A stretch of 64,000 nucleotides of DNA from NCBI GenBank assembly GCA_017301995.1, contig JAFLEH010000008.1:1-64000 (forward strand), in the 5' to 3' direction. This stretch comes from Verrucomicrobiota bacterium (lineage in GTDB: Bacteria > Verrucomicrobiota > Verrucomicrobiia > Verrucomicrobiales > Akkermansiaceae). How positions within the stretch are numbered: the stretch's first letter is position 1; each line of letters begins with the position of its first letter. The translations under genes and the position numbers were made by a program. Under the pieces are notes generated by a model. That model worked only from the letters and a program-made list of their open reading frames with translations. It did no database searches and had not been told where the DNA came from. Shown one piece after another: positions 38,402-47,083 of this stretch.

Positions 38402-40462
38402 TCACTCCGATGCCGCGGGCAGGCGCAGGACGAAGCGGCAGCCGGTTGGCGAGTCGGTTAGGACGAGATCGCCGCCCTGGGCGCGGGCAAGGCGACGGGA
38501 CAACGCGAGACCGAGGCCCACGCCCGGCTTGGTCTCCGCAGCCTCGCGGGCGGATTTGTGGAAGGGCCGGAACACCCGGCGGCGCTCATGGGCGGGAATG
38601 CCGGGGCCGTGGTCGGTGACGGCGATCTCCACCTGTCTGCCGTCGGTGTTGGCGGTTAGATCGACCGTCGGCGGATCACCGGCGGCGGCGTATTTGGCGG
38701 CGTTGTCGATCAGATTGAACAGAATGTGCTCCACCGCGGCCAAGTCCGCGCGGAGGCGCAGATCGGCGGAAGTTGTTACGGTGAGAGAGAGGCCGGCGCT
38801 GGCGAGACGCGACTCGAAACGCTCGCGGAACGACTCCAGGAGAGGCGCGACCTCGGTATCGCGCAGGTTGGAACGGGCGTTGCCGCGCTCGATGCGGGAA
38901 AACGCGAGCACGTTTTCCACCAGGTGCGAGAGGCGGTCGGCCTCGCGGGACAGGACCCGCAGGTAGCCGCCGCGTTTCTCCGGTTTCACCGCGTCCTGGG
39001 CCAGCATGTCCGAGTAGAGCCGGAAGGTGGTTAGAGGCGTGCGCAGCTCGTGGGTGACGGCGGAAACGAATGACGCGCGGCGCTCGCTCAGTCTAACCAC
39101 ACCGCGGACCAGCATCGCGATGGTTAGAAACGCGCACAGCACGCCACCCCATGCCGCCCACAGCGGCGCGCCGATGGCCGGGTTCAGAGGAATTGCCGTG
39201 GCGAGCGCCGTTTCGCCGCGTTCGAGCTTGAACGGGAACGACACCAGCGAGAGCGGATCCGCGGCGGTTCGGGCATCCGTGGCAGGCACCAGGCGTGCGC
39301 GCGGCAGCAGGTCGGCCACTTCTTTGAGCAGGTTTGCGGTTAGAACGGCGGAGTCCAGCCACACGCCCTGGACGGTGGTGGAGACGAGCGCCTGTTGGAT
39401 GGGAACCGGCGGGGCCCCCGCGGGCCGCGGCGTGATCTTGCGGAACAGAAACAACTCGCCGCCAAGCCATGCGGCGCGCATCATTTCCACGTCTTCCTTG
39501 GCGGGAATGGTGACGATTTCCACCTTCGCCTGGACGGGAACGTCTTTGGCCTCTTCGGCTGCCGCCTGCGTGTTGTTAGCTTCCGCCGGCGCACCCCGGG
39601 AGCGGAGTTTTGGCCGGGGTTCGGCGTCGCCCTGGACCATCGCCATCGGCGCGATGGCGGGCTTGGGTTTGGCGTTTCCTTCGGCGTCTCGCGCCATTCT
39701 TTGCTCCTGAGCGGCCGCCGGGGCGGGCTGGGGAGCACCGGGTTTCACGCCACCCGCGCCGCCGCCAAGGTCGTCCGTTTTCGCGGGCACCGGCTCGGCA
39801 GCGGGCGTTCCATCGCGGGACGCGAGTCCGCCGGAATCGGTCTTGTTCCCGGAAACCGTCTGGCCGACCGCTTTCGCCCGCAGGCTGCGCTCGTTCACGT
39901 TGCTGCTTTCCTGATAGGCGGGGTCCTTGCGCAACTGGTCGGCGGGGATCTCCTGGCGCTGGATCGAGTTAAGCATGGAGACGGCTTCCGCCTGTGGAGC
40001 GGGCGCCTGACGCAGCATCGCACGGGGCTTCGGCGTCGGATCGACCACCGCGGCCGCGGGAAACGGATGCGACGAAAGCAGCGCGCGCAGGCGTTTTTCC
40101 TGGTCGGGCGTCACGGCGGGGATCACATGGCTGAGGTTGCGATCCTCGCGCATTTCAAAGCGCATCCGGATAGGCGGCTGCGCATCGACGGTTTTCCCGT
40201 TCTCCGGCCGATAATCTTCCGCCGCTACCAGATTCTCCCGCAAAATGATCGCCGCGCCGAGGGCGTCCATGCGCCAGAGGGCCAGGCGGGTGCGCTCCTC
40301 AAGGTCGGCGCGCGCCTCGGCGGCGGCCTGGTCGCGCTGGGCGGTTAGGCGGGCGCGCTCGGCCGCCAGAACGCCGCGGGTGAGCCAGGTCATCGCGCCA
40401 AGCACCGTGGCCGCGCAGACGGCCAGGGCAAACCAAAACGCGAGCGTGCGGCGGGTCTTCAC
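38402..40462 (-). CDS. Sensor histidine kinase
   Basis: A 686-residue membrane protein. A first helix (about residues 8-30) and a second (about 430-450, WGGVLCAFLTIAMLVRGVV) frame a large extracytoplasmic region with a long Pro/Ala/Lys-rich stretch of low complexity. The kinase core has the H-box AVTHELRTPL (His471), N-box HILFNLIDNAAKYA, G1 DHGPGIP and G2 GVGLGLALSR. It should autophosphorylate and pass phosphate to the response regulator whose stop codon overlaps this ATG by 4 bp. The signal sensed is unknown, and the periplasmic domain matches no ligand-binding family I recognise. Confidence 0.95.
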   Translation of the reverse strand: MKTRRTLAFWFALAVCAATVLGAMTWLTRGVLAAERARLTAQRDQAAAEARADLEERTRLALWRMDALGAAIILRENLVAAEDYRPENGKTVDAQPPIRMRFEMREDRNLSHVIPAVTPDQEKRLRALLSSHPFPAAAVVDPTPKPRAMLRQAPAPQAEAVSMLNSIQRQEIPADQLRKDPAYQESSNVNERSLRAKAVGQTVSGNKTDSGGLASRDGTPAAEPVPAKTDDLGGGAGGVKPGAPQPAPAAAQEQRMARDAEGNAKPKPAIAPMAMVQGDAEPRPKLRSRGAPAEANNTQAAAEEAKDVPVQAKVEIVTIPAKEDVEMMRAAWLGGELFLFRKITPRPAGAPPVPIQQALVSTTVQGVWLDSAVLTANLLKEVADLLPRARLVPATDARTAADPLSLVSFPFKLERGETALATAIPLNPAIGAPLWAAWGGVLCAFLTIAMLVRGVVRLSERRASFVSAVTHELRTPLTTFRLYSDMLAQDAVKPEKRGGYLRVLSREADRLSHLVENVLAFSRIERGNARSNLRDTEVAPLLESFRERFESRLASAGLSLTVTTSADLRLRADLAAVEHILFNLIDNAAKYAAAGDPPTVDLTANTDGRQVEIAVTDHGPGIPAHERRRVFRPFHKSAREAAETKPGVGLGLALSRRLARAQGGDLVLTDSPTGCRFVLRLPAASE

Positions 40463-41157
40463 GGCGGTGATTCAGTTAGAAAACGGTAACCCTTGCCGCG
40501 CACGGTTTCCAACATCCGCTGGTCCTTGTCGCGGAGCTTCGTGCGCAGGTGCATGACATGCATGTCGATGGTGCGCGTCTCGGTGCGGGCGGGGTCGAGG
40601 TGCCAGAGCTGACGGAGGATTTCCTCGCGGGAAACAAGGCGGCCGCGCGAATCCATCAGATAGCGCAGCAAGTCGGCCTCGCGGTCGGAAATTTCCTCGC
40701 GGTGCCCGTCATCATGGGTGATCGCGCGGGTTTGGAAATCCACGCTTCCGCCGGGAATCGGGCGGATGTCCGCCGGCGCGGACCGCTCGCAGGTGCGGCG
40801 CAGCACGGCGTCCACCCGTGCTAACAACTCCTTCATGCTGAACGGTTTGACCACGTAATCGTCCGCGCCGTTGACCAGTCCCCGGACACGGTCGTTTTCC
40901 TCCCCGCGGGCGGATAGAATGATCACCGCCTGTCCCGGCCGGTGGCGTTTGAGCGCGGCGAGGATCTCGAAACCCGACGGCCCCGGCATCACCAGATCCA
41001 ACAGCAGCAGCCGGTAGTTCGCCTTGAGCGCGAGTTCCATGCCCGCGTGGCCGTCGGCTGCCTCGAGGGTCTGATAGCCCGCGTATTCGAGCACATCGAC
41101 GATGCCCTGCCGAACGGCGGGATCATCCTCGATCACAAGCAAGGTGGGTGTGGTCAT
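40459..41157 (-). CDS. OmpR/PhoB-family response regulator
   Basis: A 232-residue protein started at the ATG ending at 41157 (MTTPTLLVIEDDPAV); the in-frame extension upstream is not homologous. The receiver domain has the acidic pair Glu10/Asp11-12, phospho-acceptor Asp54 (LLLDLVMPG) and Lys in VVKPFSMKEL. A winged-helix DNA-binding domain follows (LLRYLMDSRGRLVSREEIL, VMHLRTKLRD, VRGKGYRF). It is first in a two-gene operon with the sensor kinase, the stop and start overlapping as ATGA. Target genes are not known; cstA and the divergent serpin-like gene are the nearest candidates. Confidence 0.96.
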   Translation of the reverse strand: MTTPTLLVIEDDPAVRQGIVDVLEYAGYQTLEAADGHAGMELALKANYRLLLLDLVMPGPSGFEILAALKRHRPGQAVIILSARGEENDRVRGLVNGADDYVVKPFSMKELLARVDAVLRRTCERSAPADIRPIPGGSVDFQTRAITHDDGHREEISDREADLLRYLMDSRGRLVSREEILRQLWHLDPARTETRTIDMHVMHLRTKLRDKDQRMLETVRGKGYRFLTESPP

Positions 41158-41353
41158 CGGTGGAAAAATACGGATGCCCGTCCGGCTTGGCAAGCCGCCA
41201 GGACGGTATGGAAAATTCGGCGGTCAACGGACGGAACCACGCGGCCAGCATGACGCCCCATAACGAGGATGTCCGTAAATCGAACGTAAATTCGGAGGGT
41301 CGTGCGCGAAGATTCCGCTTTACAAGTCCGCCCCCAAATGCTGTTTTTCCAGC

Positions 41354-42424
41354 ATGAAGAACGTGCTGCGGGTATTGGGAATCGGGTTGTTCATCGGTCT
41401 GACCGGGGTGAATTGGTCACCTGACGGCAGGGACGGGGGCGGTGGCGACGGGGTGCCTGCCGGTGGCACGCGGTTGACTCCGGTGACCTCCGCGCCGGTG
41501 GAGAAACGAGGAAATCTGATCTGGTGTGCCACCTTTCAGATGGCTTGGGACCGGGCCAAGAAGGACTTTGGCAAGCCGATCATGTTGGAACCCGCGTCCA
41601 AACTGGCGGACGATCTGAATCTCCATCCCTTCGATCCGGCGTGGGTGGATGACAAGGCGGTGTTTGTGACCGGAGGGAGCGCCAAAGCGGGTGTGGAGCA
41701 GGAAATCGCCGCCGGAATGAAGCGGTTGGGCGCCGGGGATTCGGAGCTGATGAAGGACATGGCTCCGCGGCTGATGCCGGGCGATCTGGTGTTCTTCGCC
41801 GCGCTGAAGAAGGATCTCGCGTTTCCCCGGCCGTTCGGTCGGCTCGGGAACTGGAAGCTGGCCGGAACTTCCGTGCCGTGTTTCGGTTTCTCGCCGGAAC
41901 ACGCGGGAGCCGACAAGCTCCGCGAGCAGGTGAAGGTCCACCATTATGGTGGCGAGAACGATTTCGTGATCGAGTTGCTAACAAAGGATGCCGCGGAGCA
42001 GTTGGTCCTAGCCCGGCTGCCCGAACGTCCCTCCACGCTGGATTCCGCCCTCACCGCCACGCGGAAACATCTCCGGGATGACGCTCCCGACGCCCGGTGG
42101 GACGATCTGGTGGTCATCCCCAACATGTGCCTTGCCGCCAAGTCCCGGTTTTCCGAACTGGAAGGCAAACGCGTTCGAGGCAACGGCAAGACTCTCACCC
42201 AGGCCATGCAACTGGTGGACTTCCGGATGGACGAACAAGGCGTCCGCCTCCGGAGCGAGGCCGCGGTTAGCTTCGGCTGTGCCGCCCAACCCGCGCGCGT
42301 CGAGCCGCGCCGGATTGTCGTGAAACCGCCGTTTGTCATCATGATGAAACGCCGCGCCGCGCCACAACCCTACTTCGCGGCCTGGGTGGCCAATGGAGAA
42401 CCCCTGCGCAAGCCGGATTTTTAG
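41354..42424 (+). CDS. Serpin-like protein (remote similarity)
   Basis: A 356-residue protein with a weak N-terminal signal (MKNVLRVLGIGLFIGLTGVN) and a Gly-rich linker. The C-terminal third follows the serpin order. LVVIPNMCLAAKSRFSELEG resembles the strand before the reactive-centre loop. LTQAMQLVDFRMDEQGVRL matches the VxHKAxxEVNEEG hinge. SEAAVSFGCAAQP would be the loop, and VKPPFVIMM-x-YFAAWV resembles the closing HPFLFxI..ILFMGR strands. If correct it would inhibit proteases outside the cytoplasm by a bait loop. Identity is low and the hinge is imperfect, so this rests on pattern matching. It is divergent from the two-component operon. Confidence 0.55.
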   Translation: MKNVLRVLGIGLFIGLTGVNWSPDGRDGGGGDGVPAGGTRLTPVTSAPVEKRGNLIWCATFQMAWDRAKKDFGKPIMLEPASKLADDLNLHPFDPAWVDDKAVFVTGGSAKAGVEQEIAAGMKRLGAGDSELMKDMAPRLMPGDLVFFAALKKDLAFPRPFGRLGNWKLAGTSVPCFGFSPEHAGADKLREQVKVHHYGGENDFVIELLTKDAAEQLVLARLPERPSTLDSALTATRKHLRDDAPDARWDDLVVIPNMCLAAKSRFSELEGKRVRGNGKTLTQAMQLVDFRMDEQGVRLRSEAAVSFGCAAQPARVEPRRIVVKPPFVIMMKRRAAPQPYFAAWVANGEPLRKPDF

Positions 42425-42452
42425 AAACGCGGAGTTTCCCGGCATTTTCAGA

Positions 42453-42486
42453 GTTCGTCTTGGCGAACTTGGCGTCTTGGCGGTGG
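42453..42486. repeat. Short-period degenerate repeat (CTTGGCG type)
   Basis: TCTTGGCGAACTTGGCGTCT is followed by TGGCGGTGG; TTGGCG recurs three times at 9-10-bp spacing in the gap upstream of typA. It is non-coding and of the same general kind as 14951 and 15240. Confidence 0.45.
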
Positions 42487-42655
42487 ATGTCTCCGGAACG
42501 GAAAAAGCAGGGTTATCCAGAGCAAATCCGCCGATTTTGCGGGTTTTCGGGCGGTTTCCGGCGAATTATCCCGATTCCTGCCTTGCCACGGGCGGGAAAA
42601 CGGTTCATAGCCGCCCCCCGCCGCGTCGGCGTTCCATCCACCACCGCCCCATCCC

Positions 42656-44494
42656 ATGTCCCTGAATATCCGCAATCTCGCCATCATCGCCCACGTTGAC
42701 CATGGGAAAACCACGCTCGTGGACCAGCTCCTCCAGGCCGGCGGGGCCTACCGCGAAAACCAGGCGGTCACCGAGCGCGCCATGGACTCGATGGACCTCG
42801 AACGCGAGAAAGGCATCACCATCAAGGCGAAAAACACCTCGGTCCACTGGGAAGGCTACACCATCAACATCGTGGATACCCCCGGCCACGCCGACTTCGG
42901 CGCGGAGGTGGAGCGCGTGATGAAAATGGTGGACGGCGTGCTGCTCGTGGTGGACGCCTTCGGAGGCCCGCAAGCGCAGACCCGTTTCGTCCTGCGCAAG
43001 GCGATGCAGGAGGGTCTCAAGCCGATCGTCGTCATCAACAAGATCGACCGCCCACTGGCTGAACCGCTCAAAGTCCACGACCAAGTGCTCGAGCTTTTCC
43101 TCGATCTGGAGGCCAACGAGGAGCAATTCAACGCGCCCTTCGTCTATGGCTCCGCCCGCGACGGGTATTTCATGGATCACCCGGACGACGAAAAGAAGGA
43201 CTGCATCCCGCTGCTGCGCAAGATCATCGAGCACATCCCGGAACCGAAAGCCGATCCGGCCGCGCCGTTTTCCATGCTGGTCTCCAACATCGAGTGGGAC
43301 GACTACGTCGGCCGCGTGGCGGTGGGCAAGGTGCTCGGCGGCGGGGTGAAAAAGGGCGACACCATCTTCCTGCTCCGCAAGGACGGCACCAAACAGCAGT
43401 CGAAGGTCATGAAAACCTTCAGCTACTCCGGCCTGGCCACCCATGACTCGGAAGGCGGCACCGCCGGCGGCATCGTCGGCGTGGCGGCGGGGATCGAGTC
43501 CATCGACATCGGCGAGACTCTAACCGCCGATCCGGAAATGGAAGCGCTTCCGTTCGTGGAAATCGATCCTTCGACCGTGCAGATGCAGTTTTCCATCAAC
43601 GACGGCCCGCTGGCCGGCCGCGAGGGCAAACACGTCACCTCGCGCGCGATCCGCGACCGGCTGATGCGCGAACTCAAGACCAACATTTCCATCCAGGTGG
43701 AGGACACCGACCAGGCGGGCGTGTTCAACGTTTCCGCGCGCGGCTCGATGCAGATCGCGGTGCTGGTGGAACAAATGCGGCGCGAAGGATTCGAAGTCTG
43801 CGTTTCCCGGCCGATGGTGATCTATCGCCGCAACGACAAGGGAACGCTGCTGGAGCCCTACGAAACCCTCTACATCGAGGCGCCGGGCGATTACACCCAG
43901 GGCATTCTCAAGACCCTCGCCAACCGCAAGGGGCTGATGGAGCACATGGACACCGAACCGAGCGGCCGCACGTTCATCCAGGCGGTCATTCCCACCCGCG
44001 GGCTGATCGGTTTCGAAACCGAGCTGGTGAACCTGACATCCGGCCATGGCATCATGAGCCACCTTTTCAAGGAATACGGCGAGTTCGCGGGCGACATCGT
44101 CAACCGCACCACCGGCACGCTCGTTTCCATGGACAGCGGCGCGGCCACCACCTACGCGCTGCAGGCGCTTGAGGAACGCGGCATGCTCTTCGTGGGCCCT
44201 AACGACGCCGTTTACTCCGGGATGCTCGTCGGCGAAAACCCGCGCATGGGCGACCTACCGGTCAACCCGGTGAAGGAAAAACACCTCGACAACATGCGCT
44301 CCTCGGGCAAGGACAAAACGTCCAAACTCACCCCTCCAATCCGTTTTTCGTTGGAACGCGCCATCGAGTACATCGACACCGACGAGCTGGTGGAGGCCAC
44401 GCCCAAAAACATCCGCCTCCGCAAGCGGATCCTCGATGCCAACGCCCGCAAACGCTCCATCAAGGGCGGCGAGGACCGCAGCAACCGCGGGTGA
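42656..44494 (+). CDS. typA: Ribosome-binding GTPase TypA/BipA
   Basis: A 612-residue translational GTPase. G1 is [10 protein letters not shown]2 lies near [12 protein letters not shown]3 is [10 protein letters not shown] and G4 is VINKIDRP. Domains II, III and V and the BipA-specific C-terminal domain follow ([20 protein letters not shown], then [20 protein letters not shown] as the family end, quoted in part as SLERAIEYI). It binds 70S ribosomes and helps assembly and translation under stress or cold. It starts at ATG 42656, 230 bp after the serpin-like gene, and stands alone. Confidence 0.97.
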   Translation: MSLNIRNLAIIAHVDHGKTTLVDQLLQAGGAYRENQAVTERAMDSMDLEREKGITIKAKNTSVHWEGYTINIVDTPGHADFGAEVERVMKMVDGVLLVVDAFGGPQAQTRFVLRKAMQEGLKPIVVINKIDRPLAEPLKVHDQVLELFLDLEANEEQFNAPFVYGSARDGYFMDHPDDEKKDCIPLLRKIIEHIPEPKADPAAPFSMLVSNIEWDDYVGRVAVGKVLGGGVKKGDTIFLLRKDGTKQQSKVMKTFSYSGLATHDSEGGTAGGIVGVAAGIESIDIGETLTADPEMEALPFVEIDPSTVQMQFSINDGPLAGREGKHVTSRAIRDRLMRELKTNISIQVEDTDQAGVFNVSARGSMQIAVLVEQMRREGFEVCVSRPMVIYRRNDKGTLLEPYETLYIEAPGDYTQGILKTLANRKGLMEHMDTEPSGRTFIQAVIPTRGLIGFETELVNLTSGHGIMSHLFKEYGEFAGDIVNRTTGTLVSMDSGAATTYALQALEERGMLFVGPNDAVYSGMLVGENPRMGDLPVNPVKEKHLDNMRSSGKDKTSKLTPPIRFSLERAIEYIDTDELVEATPKNIRLRKRILDANARKRSIKGGEDRSNRG

Positions 44495-44563
44495 AGCGGA
44501 TCCCGCTGATTTCCGAGAATCCCGTTGCGGCGGGGCGGTGGCGGTGCTAGGCTTGCGCCTGCC

Positions 44564-45475
44564 ATGAAGCGTTTCCCGCTCTTATCCCTTGTCCCGCTGC
44601 TGCTGGTTTCGTCGGCCGGTGCCGCCGTGATTCTGTCCGGCGCGGCCAACAATACCGCACCCTCCGGGCAGCCGTATTTCTCGAACATCGGCACCTTGAA
44701 CGGAGCATCCGCGATCTACCTCGGCGGCGGATGGGTGGCGACAGCCGCCCATGTGGCGGGTTCGCTGCCCGCGAGCGTCAACTTCGGAGGCACTTCCTAC
44801 GCCACAAGCACGGGAACCTACCACCGCATCGGCAATCCGTCGGGTTCGGGGTTGTCCGCTCTAACCGACCTAGCGGCTTTCCAACTTTCCGCCTCGCCGC
44901 CCCTGCCGACCATCCCGATCGCCGCGGCCACCCCAGGCGTCGGAACCGACCTGATGATGATCGGAGCCGGACGCCTGCAGGCGGCGACGCCCACGTATTG
45001 GCAGGTCACGGTAGTCGCGGGACCTAACAACGACGTCTGGACCGAAGTCACTCCGCCCGGGCAAAGCTACAACGCGGCCGGATTCAAGACCACCGCGACG
45101 AATATCGTCCGCTGGGGGGAGAACGAAACGGATGCCACGGCAATCACCGTCAACTACGGTCTGGGGGATGTTTACGGCTACACCACCTCGTTTGATGTTG
45201 GCGCGACGACCCATGAGGCGCAGGCGGTTGTCGGCGATTCCGGTGGCGGGGTTTTCCATCAGGTCGCCGGCGCTTGGCAACTCTCCGGCATGATGGTGAC
45301 CGTCGCCACCTACGAAAACCAGCCGGCCTACACCGCGGTGATCGGTAATGAAACCTACATGCTGGATCTCACCTACTATCGGAACGAGATTCTCGCGGTG
45401 ATCCCGGAGCCGTCCGCGCCGGTTCTGGCGGCTGGCGGACTGTGCCTGTTCCTGCGGAGGAAACGCCGGAGCTGA
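44564..45475 (+). CDS. PEP-CTERM trypsin-like serine protease
   Basis: A 303-residue protein started at ATG 44564 (signal MKRFPLLSLVPLLLVSSAGA). The S1 triad is His63 (TAAHVAGS), Asp102 (LTDLAAFQL) and Ser226 (VGDSGGGVF). It ends in a PEP-CTERM tail: IPEPSAPVLAAG, a hydrophobic helix and RRKRRS, so it should be processed by an exosortase and held at or released from the surface. A protease carrying this tail could mature other surface proteins, by inference. It follows typA by 69 bp but is probably transcribed separately. Confidence 0.9.
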   Translation: MKRFPLLSLVPLLLVSSAGAAVILSGAANNTAPSGQPYFSNIGTLNGASAIYLGGGWVATAAHVAGSLPASVNFGGTSYATSTGTYHRIGNPSGSGLSALTDLAAFQLSASPPLPTIPIAAATPGVGTDLMMIGAGRLQAATPTYWQVTVVAGPNNDVWTEVTPPGQSYNAAGFKTTATNIVRWGENETDATAITVNYGLGDVYGYTTSFDVGATTHEAQAVVGDSGGGVFHQVAGAWQLSGMMVTVATYENQPAYTAVIGNETYMLDLTYYRNEILAVIPEPSAPVLAAGGLCLFLRRKRRS

Positions 45476-45546
45476 TCTAACACACCACACCGGATTGCGG
45501 TTGCCATTTCCGGATTGGCGTCTTACGTTCCCGCATAGAGCATGTC

Positions 45547-46917
45547 ATGAGCCGCCGCTTCCGCGTCACCTTCATCCACCCGTGCATCGGCCGCAAGCCC
45601 GGGCGTTCCTATCTGCGCACCTGGCAAATGGAACCGCTGCCCGTGGCGGTGCTCGCGGCACTCACTCCGGCGGGTGTGGAAACGCGTTTTTACGACGACC
45701 GGATGGAGCCGATCCCATTCGACGAGCCCACCGATCTGGTGGCGATCAGCACCGAGGTTTATACCGCGCTGCGGTCCTATCAGATCGCCAGCGAGTACCG
45801 CCGCCGCGGGGTGCCGGTGGTGATGGGCGGCTTCCACGCCACACTGTGCCCGGAAGAAGTCGCGCGCTTCGCCGAGTCCGTGGTGATCGGGGAGGCGGAG
45901 GACCTGTGGGAGACCGTGATCGACGACTACCGCCACGGCACTCCGAAAAAAACCTATCAGGCGGAGAGTCGTCCCTCGCTGGAACGGTCCAACCCCGACC
46001 GCACGATCTACGCGGGGAAGCGCTATCTGCCGGTGGGCTTGGTGGAAGCCGGGCGGGGTTGCCGTTTCACCTGCGAGTTCTGCTGCATCCAGAGCTACTA
46101 CCGATCCACCTATCGGGCGCGGCCGGTGGACAGGGTGGTGGAGGAACTGCGCGGCCTGAAGAACCGGGCCAAGCTGGTGTTTTTCGTCAACGACAACATC
46201 ATCACCGACCGGGAAAGCGCGCGCGGGTTGTTGGAAGCGCTGGTCCCGCTGAAGGTCCGCTGGGTGAGCCAGGGCAGCATCAACGTGGCGCTCGACGAGG
46301 GCCTGTTGGAGTTGCTCAAAGCCAGCGGCTGCCAGGGGCTTCTGATCGGCTTCGAAAGCCTGGAGCCGGACAATCTCCGGCAGATGGGAAAAGGCGTGAA
46401 CCTCGCGCAGGGAGATTATGAAAAGGCGATGGCCAACCTCAAACGGTATGGCATCCGGGTCTATGGGACGTTTGTTTTCGGCTACGACCACGACACGCCC
46501 GAATCGTTCGACCGCGTGTTCCGTTTCGCGATGCGGCACGGGTTTTTCCTCTGCGGATTCAATCATCTGACACCGATGCCGGGCACCCCTCTCTATCAAC
46601 GTCTGGCCGGCGAGGGACGTCTGCTGCACGAGGCGTGGTGGCTCGATCCGCATTACACCTACAACACGCTGCCGTTCCGTCCCAGGGGTATGGAACCGGA
46701 CGCGGTTAGAAACGCCTGCGTTGCCGCGCGGCGGCGGTTTTACTCGGTTCCGAACACACTGCGGCGTGCCGCGCAGGCCCACAACCGCTCCGACTGGCGG
46801 TTCCTGCGGAGCTTCCTGGCCGTGAACCTGCTGCATCTCGCGGAGGTCGGCAAGCGCGACTCGCTGCCGCTGGGCGACGCCGCGTTCCGCGGGCCTCTGC
46901 TGGAGTCCGCGACCTGA
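45547..46917 (+). CDS. Radical SAM protein with B12-binding-like N-terminus (1)
   Basis: A 456-residue protein. Residues about 5-130 have a Rossmann-like cobalamin-binding-type fold (VAVLAALTPAG, YDDRMEPIPFDEPTDLVAIS, VVMGGFHATLCPEE) without the base-off DxHxxG motif. The radical SAM core begins GCRFTCEFC, giving the CX3CX2C cluster Cys172, Cys176, Cys179. GLLIGFESLEPDNLRQMGKG and LTPMPGTPLYQRLAGEGRL are typical of this class B-like family. It belongs to the same family as the two genes at 52271 and 53569. Substrate is unknown; methylation or a rearrangement are family possibilities. Confidence 0.9.
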   Translation: MSRRFRVTFIHPCIGRKPGRSYLRTWQMEPLPVAVLAALTPAGVETRFYDDRMEPIPFDEPTDLVAISTEVYTALRSYQIASEYRRRGVPVVMGGFHATLCPEEVARFAESVVIGEAEDLWETVIDDYRHGTPKKTYQAESRPSLERSNPDRTIYAGKRYLPVGLVEAGRGCRFTCEFCCIQSYYRSTYRARPVDRVVEELRGLKNRAKLVFFVNDNIITDRESARGLLEALVPLKVRWVSQGSINVALDEGLLELLKASGCQGLLIGFESLEPDNLRQMGKGVNLAQGDYEKAMANLKRYGIRVYGTFVFGYDHDTPESFDRVFRFAMRHGFFLCGFNHLTPMPGTPLYQRLAGEGRLLHEAWWLDPHYTYNTLPFRPRGMEPDAVRNACVAARRRFYSVPNTLRRAAQAHNRSDWRFLRSFLAVNLLHLAEVGKRDSLPLGDAAFRGPLLESAT

Positions 46918-47083
46918 CTTCAGTTCCCCAGTGGTAAAAATGGACGCGCGGGTCATGCCAACTTCCGATCCCGGTTGAAAGCAAGCCCGGTGGCATCGGC
47001 GTGAAGCCGAAGGTTCCAACGACAACCGTCAGCCCATATTCGGATAGACGGACAACCGGTGTTGCCCGATGGTCTCCCGCGAC

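Noticed and set aside
38402..41157. Dedicated regulator of cstA like the BtsSR system
   Set aside because: The kinase is a PhoR/OmpR-type, not LytS-type, and the genes are convergent; proximity alone is not enough.
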